Assembly (NCBI GenBank): GCA_030441535.1
Contig: JAUJFZ010000003.1
Span: forward strand, 124,001-188,000
Direction of reading: 5' to 3'
Source: Betaproteobacteria bacterium LSUCC0117
Lineage (GTDB): Bacteria > Pseudomonadota > Gammaproteobacteria > Burkholderiales > Burkholderiaceae_C
DNA: 64,000 bases
Shown here: positions 33,752 through 41,582 of the stretch, piece by piece
Position numbering within the stretch: position 1 is the stretch's first letter
Layout of the letters: each line of letters starts with the position of its first letter
Made by a program: the position numbers and the translations under genes
Notes under the pieces: model-generated
The model's input: only the letters and a program-made list of their open reading frames with translations
What the model was told of the DNA's origin: nothing
Databases searched by the model: none

Positions 33752-35431
33752 ATGCCACTGCCACCCGTACCGACAAAAAAAGCCGCACGCATTGCGTCCA
33801 CGTACATTGAGACAGCACCCAAAGCGTCTCCTCCCCAACCCTTTCAACTACGGGACGTCGCCACAGTTGTCAAGGTCAAGCCTGTAGAGTCGCCCAAAGC
33901 CCCCGTCGCCGTTGCCGTGGCCCCGTTCCTGCGAGAGTCGGTCTCCGCAACGACCAGCCAGACCAGGGGAGCCGCCGCGGCCACCAACGACGGGCAAGGC
34001 ACACCACGTGCCAAGGCTAAATCCAAGCGTGCCAAAACAGGCCGTGTGAAACGCCTGTTTGTGTTGGATACCAATGTCCTCATGCATGATCCCTTGTGCC
34101 TTTTCCGCTTTGAAGAGCACGACATTTTCCTGCCCATGGTGGTCTTGGAAGAGCTGGACAGTAACAAGCGCGGTATGAGTGAGGTCGCCCGGAACGCTCG
34201 TCAAACCAGTCGCACGTTAGACGCGCTTGCGGCCGTCACATCAGATATCGCCGAGGGTCTCAGCCTCGACGCGATTGGTCATCAAAACGCCAGCGGCAAG
34301 TTGTTTTTCCAGACGACAACACTGGATGCCCGTCTGCCACAGAGTCTGCCCCAGGGCAAAGCTGACAACCAAATTTTGGGAGTTGTGCAGGCGCTAAGTG
34401 ACAACGAGAAAGCCCGCGAAGTGGTCTTGGTATCAAAGGATATCAACATGCGGGTCAAGGCGCGTGCCTTGGGTCTTGCCGCGGAAGACTACGAAAATGA
34501 CAAGACACTGGACGATGGTGAGTTGCTATACCCGGGCGCATTGGAACTGCCGGCTGACTTCTGGTCTAAGCAAAGCAAAAAGGTTGAAAGCTGGCAAGAA
34601 GGCAGTTACACGTTTTACCGGATCAGCGGAGCCATTGTTCAGCAGTTTTACATCAACCAGTTCGTCTATTTTGAGATCCCGGGCGAACCCTCGCTGTACG
34701 CCCGCGTCACCGAGATCAGAGATAAATCTGCGGTACTCAAAACCTTGCGTGATTTCGGACACCAAAAGAATGCGGCATGGGGCGTGACCAGTCGAAACCG
34801 TGAGCAAAACTTCGCCCTTAACCTGTTGATGGACCCCGAAATTGACTTCGTCACCCTCACTGGTACCGCTGGAACCGGAAAAACATTGCTCGCGCTGGCC
34901 AGCGGTCTCACGCAGGTCCTCGATGACCGCCGATACACGGAAATCATCATGACGCGTGCCACGGTCTCTGTGGGCGAAGACATCGGTTTTCTGCCGGGGA
35001 CTGAAGAAGAGAAAATGGGGCCTTGGATGGGCGCACTTGACGACAACCTCGAATTCTTGGCGAAGGGTGATGGCACCGGCGCGGGCGAGTGGGGTCGAGC
35101 CGCTACCAATGAACTCATTCGATCGCGCATCAAAGTGAAGAGCATGAACTTCATGCGAGGACGCACCTTCATGAACAAGTTCGTGATCATCGATGAGGCT
35201 CAAAACTTGACCCCTAAGCAGATGAAAACCCTGATCACGCGCGCAGGCCCAGGGACGAAAATGATTTGCATGGGTAACCTTGCGCAAATCGATACGCCCT
35301 ACCTGACCGAAGGCTCCTCAGGATTGACTTATGTGGTCGACCGATTCAAGGGGTGGTCTAACGGCGGGCATATCACCCTGGCGCGTGGGGAACGGTCACG
35401 TCTGGCAGACTTTGCCAGCGATGTCCTGTGA
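33752..35431 (+). CDS. PIN-PhoH family ATPase (YlaK-like)
   Basis: 559 residues. After a low-complexity, basic and Pro/Ala/Lys-rich N-terminus (about 1-100) comes a PIN nuclease domain (FVLDTNVLMHDP near 103, VVLEELDSNKRG). The PhoH ATPase follows, with Walker A GTAGTGKTLLA near 372 and Walker B KFVIIDEAQNL near 477. PIN-PhoH proteins are thought to be RNA helicase/nuclease modules (family knowledge). This is the long type, distinct from the short phosphate-starvation PhoH near ybeY. The next gene starts 9 bases later. Confidence 0.92.
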   Translation: MPLPPVPTKKAARIASTYIETAPKASPPQPFQLRDVATVVKVKPVESPKAPVAVAVAPFLRESVSATTSQTRGAAAATNDGQGTPRAKAKSKRAKTGRVKRLFVLDTNVLMHDPLCLFRFEEHDIFLPMVVLEELDSNKRGMSEVARNARQTSRTLDALAAVTSDIAEGLSLDAIGHQNASGKLFFQTTTLDARLPQSLPQGKADNQILGVVQALSDNEKAREVVLVSKDINMRVKARALGLAAEDYENDKTLDDGELLYPGALELPADFWSKQSKKVESWQEGSYTFYRISGAIVQQFYINQFVYFEIPGEPSLYARVTEIRDKSAVLKTLRDFGHQKNAAWGVTSRNREQNFALNLLMDPEIDFVTLTGTAGTGKTLLALASGLTQVLDDRRYTEIIMTRATVSVGEDIGFLPGTEEEKMGPWMGALDDNLEFLAKGDGTGAGEWGRAATNELIRSRIKVKSMNFMRGRTFMNKFVIIDEAQNLTPKQMKTLITRAGPGTKMICMGNLAQIDTPYLTEGSSGLTYVVDRFKGWSNGGHITLARGERSRLADFASDVL

Positions 35432-35440
35432 GGTAGTGTC

Positions 35441-35794
35441 ATGGCAATTGGTTGGTTAACCGCTCTGAAGTTAGTCCCGTGGGGCGATGTCATCGAGGCA
35501 ACGCCGCAAGCAGTCAAAGCCGCGCGTGCTTTGCTCCAAAAGCGCAAAGAGAATCAGGCTGAACCCACCGTTGATGCCAGCGGTGAAGTCCATATCAGCA
35601 AGGCTATGCTCACCCAGTGGCGTCAAGAGCAAGTCGTGGCGCTAGAGACCATTGAACGCTTAGCCACCACACAGATGCAACTCATCGCTGAGATAGAGCG
35701 CTTGCGCCAGCGGCAGCGACAAACCTCTTGGATGGTTGTGGTGCTTGCGATTGCGCTCATAGCGCTGATCGCTTGGTTGATCGGGCAGCGCTAG
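35441..35794 (+). CDS. Small membrane-anchored coiled-coil protein, unknown
   Basis: 117 residues, not recognised. An N-terminal amphipathic part (LTALKLVPWGDVIEATPQ) is followed by a helical region with coiled-coil character (about 60-92, ETIERLATTQMQLIAEIERLRQRQ). One C-terminal membrane segment (about 95-114, WMVVVLAIALIALIAWLIG) completes a tail-anchored arrangement. It lies 9 bases after the PhoH gene and is probably co-transcribed with it. It is convergent with dnaB (15-base gap). Confidence 0.8.
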   Translation: MAIGWLTALKLVPWGDVIEATPQAVKAARALLQKRKENQAEPTVDASGEVHISKAMLTQWRQEQVVALETIERLATTQMQLIAEIERLRQRQRQTSWMVVVLAIALIALIAWLIGQR

Positions 35795-35809
35795 ATATGC
35801 CCACACACG

Positions 35810-37237
35810 CTAGAAATCGTTGCCAGAGTGGGCCATACTCTCAAATCGCGTTAAGTGATTCAAGAAAGTTAGTCGCACGGTACCGGTCGGACCATTGCGC
35901 TGTTTACCGATGATGATCTCCGCAACGCCGGGATCTTTAGTGGTTTCTTTGTTGTAGTACTCGTCGCGATAAATGAACATGATGATGTCCGCATCCTGCT
36001 CGATCGCACCCGACTCACGCAAATCACTCATCATGGGACGTTTGTCGGTGCGTTGCTCCACGCTTCGGTTGAGCTGTGACAAAGCAATAACGGGGCATTG
36101 AAGCTCTTTTGCCAGCATTTTCAGTCCACGCGAAATCTCGCCCAACTCCGTCGCACGGTTCTCGCCGTCGGATTTTGATCCCGACATCAATTGCAAATAG
36201 TCGACCACAATCAGTCCCAACTTGCCGCACGTGCGTGCCAAGCGGCGCGCGTTGGCACGCAACTCACTTGGCGTCAGACCCGCAGTCTCGTCAATGTGCA
36301 ACGAGACCGTTCGCAAACGCTCGATTGCCTCCGTGAGGCGGGGCCACTCTTCATCCGTTAATTTACCGGTCCGCAGGTGCCCTTGGTGAATGCGTCCAAT
36401 TGAACCAACAATACGCACGGCCAATTGAGAGGCTCCCATTTCCATCGAAAAAACGGCGACGGGTAAGCCCTCATTGAGGGCCACATGCTCCGCGATGTTG
36501 ATCGCAAAGGCTGTTTTACCCATGGAGGGACGTGCAGCTAAGACCACGAGGTCGCCGGCCTGCAAGCCAGATGTCAAGCGGTCTAAATCGATAAATCCCG
36601 TCGGCACCCCGGTGATGTCGTTCGGGTTATCCGCCATCTCTTGAACGCGGTCTAGCAGGTCAACGACCAGTTGGTCCATGCCTTGAAAGCCCTGCTTCAT
36701 GCGCGAGCCTTCCTCCCCGATCTGGAAGATTTTTTGCTCCGCCTGATCCAAAACCTGAGCAACGGTTTTGCCCTGGGGATTGAATGCATTGGTCGCGATC
36801 TCATCGCTTGCAGCGACCAATTTACGCAATACGCCTCGCTCACGCACTATTTCGGCGTAACGCCGAATATTCGCAGCGCTGGGGACGTACTGGGCTAAAT
36901 TATTGAGATAGGTTAGACCACCGACCTCTGCGCCTTTGCCCTGCGTTTGCAAGTGTTCATGGACAGTGATCACATCAGCTGGCTTGCTACCATTTACCAG
37001 CGTGTAGATCGCACCAAAGATGAGCCGATGCTCATAACGGTAGAAATCGTCCTCGTGCAGCAAGTCGGCCACTCGGTCCCATGCGCTGTTATCAAGGAGA
37101 AGGCCCCCCAACACACTCGACTCAGCTTCCAACGAATGCGGCGGAACGCGTAATTGCGCGACCTGGCGATCATGCGCGGCGAATTGCCCCCCATCGTCCA
37201 TTCCGTCATCCATCGGATTTAGTTCATCAAATTCCAT
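35810..37237 (-). CDS. dnaB: Replicative DNA helicase DnaB
   Basis: 475 residues. DnaB is the hexameric 5'-3' helicase of the replisome. The N-terminal helical domain starts PPHSLEAESSVLGGLL; the RecA-like C-terminal part has Walker A ARPSMGKTAFA near 235, VFSMEMGASQLA, LIVVDYLQLMSG and RESGAIEQDADII. The C-terminus ends in the usual RLTFLNHLTRFE. It is preceded by the S6-PriB-S18-L9 operon, the common proteobacterial order; a terminator lies between. Confidence 0.97.
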   Translation of the reverse strand: MEFDELNPMDDGMDDGGQFAAHDRQVAQLRVPPHSLEAESSVLGGLLLDNSAWDRVADLLHEDDFYRYEHRLIFGAIYTLVNGSKPADVITVHEHLQTQGKGAEVGGLTYLNNLAQYVPSAANIRRYAEIVRERGVLRKLVAASDEIATNAFNPQGKTVAQVLDQAEQKIFQIGEEGSRMKQGFQGMDQLVVDLLDRVQEMADNPNDITGVPTGFIDLDRLTSGLQAGDLVVLAARPSMGKTAFAINIAEHVALNEGLPVAVFSMEMGASQLAVRIVGSIGRIHQGHLRTGKLTDEEWPRLTEAIERLRTVSLHIDETAGLTPSELRANARRLARTCGKLGLIVVDYLQLMSGSKSDGENRATELGEISRGLKMLAKELQCPVIALSQLNRSVEQRTDKRPMMSDLRESGAIEQDADIIMFIYRDEYYNKETTKDPGVAEIIIGKQRNGPTGTVRLTFLNHLTRFESMAHSGNDF

Positions 37238-37395
37238 GAGGTTTTATTGTCTTGCTGCAAGTCGTTTGTAGGCGTCCATGTTAACGCCCAGCGCGCCAGT
37301 CGCTGTGGATAACACTGTGGAAAAGGAGCTGTAAAAGCCGTGAATTGAATGGGGAAAGACGTGGACAACGCCCGCAAAGGGGTCACGCAAAAAAT

Positions 37396-37417
37396 AAAGC
37401 CGCCCGAAGGCGGCTTT
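37396..37417 (-). terminator. Terminator of the rpsF-priB-rpsR-rplI operon
   Basis: aaagccgcc-cgaa-ggcggcttt with a stable tetraloop-like CGAA. Read leftward it is followed by a T-rich stretch (tattttttg). It separates rplI from dnaB. Confidence 0.88.
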
Positions 37418-37451
37418 GGCACAAGTCCCCCGAAGGGGTTAACTGGCCGAC

Positions 37452-37904
37452 TTAGGCAGCTTCGCCGTCAACCTTGATAGCAAGCTCCAATTGCACATCG
37501 GTGTGCAGTGCCACGCTGACCGTGTACTCACCGACCGCCTTGAGGGGGCCATTGGGCATGCGGATCTGCGCTTTAGGCACATCAAATCCTTGTGCTGACA
37601 GCTGGACAGAGATGTCGTGGTTGGTGATTGAACCGAACAAACGGCCATCAACGCCTGCCTTTTGCGAAACAACAACGACCACACCGGCCATCTTGTCGGC
37701 AACTGCTTGCGCAGCAGCCAGTTTCTCAGCAGCCGCTTTTTCCAATTCAGCGCGACGGGCTTCGAATTCGGCGATTGCAGCTGCGGTGGCGCGGCGCGCA
37801 CGACCTGAGGGGATCAAGAAGTTACGAGCGTAACCATCTTTGACTTTGACCACGTCGCCTAGGGCGCCAAGGTTCACGATTTTTTCTAAAAGAATAATTT
37901 GCAT
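37452..37904 (-). CDS. rplI: 50S ribosomal protein L9
   Basis: 150 residues. The N-terminal RNA-binding domain MQIILLEKIVNLGALGDVVKVKDGYARNFL is diagnostic. A long connecting helix (Ala/Glu/Lys-rich, about 40-75) and the C-terminal domain follow. Last gene of the ribosomal operon, 13 bases after rpsR. Confidence 0.98.
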   Translation of the reverse strand: MQIILLEKIVNLGALGDVVKVKDGYARNFLIPSGRARRATAAAIAEFEARRAELEKAAAEKLAAAQAVADKMAGVVVVVSQKAGVDGRLFGSITNHDISVQLSAQGFDVPKAQIRMPNGPLKAVGEYTVSVALHTDVQLELAIKVDGEAA

Positions 37905-37917
37905 GACTCAGGTCTCC

Positions 37918-38196
37918 TTAGACGCGGTGCTGGTCGGTGTAGGGCATCAAAGCCAAGAAGCGTGCACGCTTGATGGCGGTTGTGACCTGACGCTGGTAAA
38001 TCGCGCGAGTACCGGTCAAACGGGCAGGAATGATCTTGCCGTTTTCCGCGATGAAGTCACGCAGGGTGTCGATATCTTTGTAGTCCACTTCTTCAACACC
38101 GGCAACGGTGAAGCGGCAGAAACGCTTGCGCTTGAACAACAAAGATTGTGTATTGCGCTTGCGCTTGGGATCAAATTTTTTACGTGGTGCAGCCAT
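37918..38196 (-). CDS. rpsR: 30S ribosomal protein S18
   Basis: 92 residues. It is basic, with conserved FCRFTVAGVEEVDYKDIDTL, and IPARLTGTRAIYQRQVTTAIKRAR near the C-terminus. It binds next to S6 on the 30S platform. It lies between priB and rplI. Confidence 0.98.
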   Translation of the reverse strand: MAAPRKKFDPKRKRNTQSLLFKRKRFCRFTVAGVEEVDYKDIDTLRDFIAENGKIIPARLTGTRAIYQRQVTTAIKRARFLALMPYTDQHRV

Positions 38197-38226
38197 GATG
38201 AGCTTTCCTTTTGTTAGAGATGCAGA

Positions 38227-38523
38227 CTAGTTGTGCAATTCTTGGATATGAAATACGACGCCTTTGCCATTTCGCGATGTGTTTAGAAAGCCCTTGAATC
38301 GGAACGCGGCTTTCAAATCTTGCTTAGAGAGCGTTTGGGCTACCGCGCCAAACGCAACCGCTTTCATCCTTAGATTTACAACCCGTTCAACGCCAGCTTC
38401 CTTTGCACGACTTTCGTGGAGTAACCACAAGTCGAGGATTGCAAGCCCGGCGGGGCTGTACCTGAGAGTTTCAAGCGTTTCTATGCTGGCGTTGAGATCA
38501 AACTGGTTGATCGACGCAGACAT
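38227..38523 (-). CDS. priB: Primosomal replication protein N (PriB)
   Basis: 98 residues from the ATG at 38523; a TTG-started longer frame begins next to the rpsF stop. It is an OB-fold protein related to single-strand binding proteins: LRYSPAGLAILDLWLLHES, FGAVAQTLSKQ and AAFRFKGFLNTSRNGKGVVFHI. It helps PriA reload DnaB at stalled forks. The rpsF-priB-rpsR-rplI order is typical of beta- and gammaproteobacteria. Confidence 0.94.
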   Translation of the reverse strand: MSASINQFDLNASIETLETLRYSPAGLAILDLWLLHESRAKEAGVERVVNLRMKAVAFGAVAQTLSKQDLKAAFRFKGFLNTSRNGKGVVFHIQELHN

Positions 38524-38538
38524 CGCTTCGGGGCCCAA

Positions 38539-38904
38539 TTAGGCGGCGGTCTCCTGCTGTTGGCTCTTGCGAGCTTCTTCGCGCTCGACAGACTTCATCA
38601 TTGCAGAAGGTGCTGTTTCAGCTTTCTTCTTGACAACGGTCATATGGCGCAAAACGGCATCATTGAACTTGAAGGCATGCTCGAGTTCAGCGACTACTGA
38701 TTGGTCAGCTTCGATGTTCAAGCACACGTAATGGGCTTTTGTCAGCTTGTTGATCTGGTAGGCCAACTGGCGACGGCCCCAATCTTCTTCGCGGTGAATC
38801 TTGCCACCCGCGTTTGTGATCGAGCTTTTGTAACGCTCCAGCATCGCTGGAACTTGCTCGCTTTGGTCGGGGTGGACCAACATAACGATTTCGTAATGAC
38901 GCAT
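38539..38904 (-). CDS. rpsF: 30S ribosomal protein S6
   Basis: 121 residues starting MRHYEIVMLVHPDQSEQVP. Two adjacent ATGs follow an AAGGAG site; the second (38904) has the better spacing and matches other S6 proteins. The conserved core KIHREEDWGRRQLAYQI and an extended charged C-terminal tail are present. First gene of the ribosomal/primosomal operon. Confidence 0.97.
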   Translation of the reverse strand: MRHYEIVMLVHPDQSEQVPAMLERYKSSITNAGGKIHREEDWGRRQLAYQINKLTKAHYVCLNIEADQSVVAELEHAFKFNDAVLRHMTVVKKKAETAPSAMMKSVEREEARKSQQQETAA

Positions 38905-38929
38905 CATTTCTCCTTGTGGATTAAGACAA

Positions 38930-38958
38930 CCACCCCTGAGCGTCAACACAGGGTGTGG
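38930..38958 (-). promoter_or_regulatory. Hairpin in the rpsF leader, possible S6:S18 binding site
   Basis: On the minus strand CCACACCCTG-tgttgacgct-CAGGGGTGG forms a stem in the leader, 25 bases before the rpsF start. Many bacteria carry an S6:S18 autoregulatory RNA motif at this place. I see the hairpin but cannot confirm the motif. Confidence 0.45.
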
Positions 38959-38973
38959 CAAGGTTAGCCCGCA

Positions 38974-38979
38974 ATTATA
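38974..38979 (-). promoter_or_regulatory. -10 box of the rpsF operon promoter
   Basis: Perfect TATAAT on the minus strand, 70 bases before the rpsF start. The -35 region is not well conserved. Confidence 0.5.
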
Positions 38980-39038
38980 GCCTGAAATCTAGGCAACCAC
39001 CATCTAGCCCCGCGCGTCACCACGAACTGTCGGCAGCC

Positions 39039-41153
39039 TCAAGGCGACACATCAGCGCGGGGGTAACGCAATGACTCCACCAAACGCTGAACCCCTGCGG
39101 GTGGGGGTGGCGTCAACAAGCTCACGACAACCAAAACGATAAAGCCAACCGGTACGCCGAACAGGCCCGCGGAAATCGGCTCGATTCCCCACCAAAGCTC
39201 AACGGGCCCTTCCACCCCAAACACCCCACGCAACCAGGGCTGCGTGGTTATCATGTAATACATTGTGACTAACAATCCCGCTGCCATCCCACTGAGTGCG
39301 CCCGCTGCATTTGCCCGCTTCCAGAAAATCCCCAGCATCAAGACCGGAAAAAATGCGGACGCTGCCAGGGAAAACGCCGCAGACACCAAAAAGAGAATGT
39401 TTCCCGGTTTTTGTGCCGCTACGTAGGCGGCCGCCAAGGCCACCACCAATAACAACATCTTTGAAATCGTCACGCGCCGCGCCGTACTGGCTTTGGGATC
39501 GATGAGCGCGAAGTACACATCGTGGCTCAGGGCATTCGCAATAGTCAACAACAACCCATCGGCGGTGGATAACGCGGCTGCCAGCGCACCTGCCGCAATG
39601 AGACCTGCAATCACGTACGGCATGCCTGCAATTTCTGCCGTGGCGAGGACAATGATGTCAGGCCCGATGCTCAGTTCGTTCAGCTGTACACGACCATCCC
39701 CGTTTACGTCTTGCAGAGACAACAAGCCAGGATCCACCTTGCTCCACGCAAAAACCCAGCTCGGCAGGTCGCTATATGCCGACCCCACCAAGCCGTTGAA
39801 TATTTCATACTTCACCATCACCGCCAACGCGGGTGCGCTCAGATACAGCAAAAGAATGAAGACCAGCGCCCACACCACTGACTGCCGCGCTTGATGGACA
39901 CCAGGGGTGGTGTAGAACCGCGCCAAAATGTGTGGCAACGCCGCGGTGCCAAACACCAAACAGAAGACCAAGGCCATGAAATTTCGACGAGAGGTGTCAA
40001 ACGCATCTTGCGCAATGGCGTCGCCGTTTGGATCACCGGCAAACGGCTGGGCGTGGCGCGGCATCCCATTCAGAGACTGAGCCTTGCGTTGCGCGATTGC
40101 GAGATCAGTTTGCCATCGCGCAACGGCCCCCTCAACCGTACGGGGTACGTTGGCCAGCAGACGCTCAGCAGCCAGTTGTTCATTGATAGGGGCTCGCCGT
40201 GAGCGGGCGGCTTGCACACCGGCCTCCGCCTCTTGCCGTAATTGCTGCAACGCAGGTCCCGGCGTGGCCAAGCGCTGATGCAGCACCAATACCTGGTTGG
40301 CGAAATACGCTTGCACCGCTAACTCACTGGGGTCATCGATGAGCACCTGCTCACGCGCGGTTACTGCCGCGAGTTGTGTTTGGTAGCTCAGCTGTGGCAA
40401 CGGGTTACCCGTTTGCTGGATAGACAGCCACGCCACTGGCATCATGAACGCAATGATGAGCACAATGTACTGGGCCACCTGGGTCCAAGTCACTGCGCGC
40501 ATACCGCCGAGAAAAGAGCACACCAAAATGCCACCAAGGCCTAGGAAGACGCCAAGCTCGAAAGCCACTCCAGCCAGACGTGAGGCAATCAGCCCGACGC
40601 CATAAATTTGCGCGACCACATACGTAAACGACACCAATATGACCGCGAACACGCCCAATAAGCGAGGGGCAACACCACCGTAACGCGCACCTAAAAAATC
40701 CGGAATGGTGAACCGCCCAAACTTGCGCAGGTAAGGGGCCAAAAAGAGAGCTACTAAACAATAACCGCCAGTCCATCCCAGAACAAATGCCATGCCGCTG
40801 TAGCCCGTCAAATAGAGGGTACCTGACAGACCGATGAAGCTGGCCGCCGACATCCAATCCGCACCGATCGCCATACCGTTGTAGGCCGGGGGTACGCTGC
40901 GACCCGCGACATAGTAAGCATTCGCGTCGGTTGTGCGACATAACAAACCAATGGTGGCGTAGACGCCAATGGTTACGAATAAAAAGATGAAACCGATCCA
41001 CTCGCGCGATAAGCCGAGCGTTTCGAAAAACCAAAGTGTGGCGACCAATGCAAGGAACGCCAGCGTGTACAGCAGATACAGGCCGTTGAGACGACTCAAC
41101 CACAGCCGACTACCCTCACCGCCCGGCACTGGCTGATGCGAAGGCTCTCTCAT
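39039..41153 (-). CDS. Sodium:solute symporter, VC_2705 type, with extended loop and EF-hand-like motif
   Basis: 704 residues, SSS (SLC5) family with about 13 membrane segments. Signatures: YYVAGRSVPPAYNGMAIGADWMSAASFIG, KFGRFTIPDFLGARY, GGMRAVTWTQVAQYIVLI and AALSTADGLLLTIANALSHD. This subfamily includes acetate/pyruvate-type uptake systems and is paired with a small DUF4212 protein, whose gene overlaps this start by 4 bases. Two oddities set it apart from the second symporter of this window. It has an insertion of roughly 120 residues after GNPLPQLSYQ (about 255-390), hydrophilic and helical. It also has a canonical EF-hand loop, DVNGDGRVQLNE, at residues 482-493. Confidence 0.9.
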   Translation of the reverse strand: MREPSHQPVPGGEGSRLWLSRLNGLYLLYTLAFLALVATLWFFETLGLSREWIGFIFLFVTIGVYATIGLLCRTTDANAYYVAGRSVPPAYNGMAIGADWMSAASFIGLSGTLYLTGYSGMAFVLGWTGGYCLVALFLAPYLRKFGRFTIPDFLGARYGGVAPRLLGVFAVILVSFTYVVAQIYGVGLIASRLAGVAFELGVFLGLGGILVCSFLGGMRAVTWTQVAQYIVLIIAFMMPVAWLSIQQTGNPLPQLSYQTQLAAVTAREQVLIDDPSELAVQAYFANQVLVLHQRLATPGPALQQLRQEAEAGVQAARSRRAPINEQLAAERLLANVPRTVEGAVARWQTDLAIAQRKAQSLNGMPRHAQPFAGDPNGDAIAQDAFDTSRRNFMALVFCLVFGTAALPHILARFYTTPGVHQARQSVVWALVFILLLYLSAPALAVMVKYEIFNGLVGSAYSDLPSWVFAWSKVDPGLLSLQDVNGDGRVQLNELSIGPDIIVLATAEIAGMPYVIAGLIAAGALAAALSTADGLLLTIANALSHDVYFALIDPKASTARRVTISKMLLLVVALAAAYVAAQKPGNILFLVSAAFSLAASAFFPVLMLGIFWKRANAAGALSGMAAGLLVTMYYMITTQPWLRGVFGVEGPVELWWGIEPISAGLFGVPVGFIVLVVVSLLTPPPPAGVQRLVESLRYPRADVSP

Positions 41154-41440
41154 TCGCCAGTCACCTCATGAACATCGTATCGACGATCCAATCGACCCGC
41201 GAGCCAGGCATAGACCATCGTAATCAACAGATAAACCAAGAGACTGCCTTGCGCCACCATCCAATAATTAAATGGCCACCCCAAGAAGCTGAACGCGAGG
41301 TCTCGCGAAAAATAAATGGCTACAAACGTGACTAGCACCCACAGCAGTAGCAAACTGAATGTCAACCGCTTCAATCGCACCCAGTGGCTCCGTTTGGCCT
41401 GTCGAATATGCGTTTCCGCCATTGATTCTTTTGTCTGCAT
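41150..41440 (-). CDS. DUF4212 small membrane subunit of the SSS symporter
   Basis: 96 residues from the ATG at 41440, which has a GGAAGGG ribosome binding site; a longer frame to 41551 is not supported. It has two membrane segments (LLLLWVLVTFVAIYFSRDL and MVAQGSLLVYLLITMVYAWLAG) with the FLGWPFNYWMVAQGSL pattern typical of DUF4212. Its TGA overlaps the symporter ATG, so the two are made together, probably as one transporter complex. Confidence 0.88.
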   Translation of the reverse strand: MQTKESMAETHIRQAKRSHWVRLKRLTFSLLLLWVLVTFVAIYFSRDLAFSFLGWPFNYWMVAQGSLLVYLLITMVYAWLAGRLDRRYDVHEVTGE

Positions 41441-41582
41441 TGAAGCCCTTCCGCGCGTCCGCCGCCTGCCCGTGCCGTTGCACAAGGCTATTTCGAGTTG
41501 AAGTGTAAACTTTATCCATAGCAATTCGCATGCTGCAATCACCCGAGGCATGCGACGTTGCCCCTGAAAGGTGAGTCGTCAA

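Noticed and set aside
34526..35287. 253-codon open frame on the minus strand
   Set aside because: Antisense to the PIN-PhoH gene; no domain seen.
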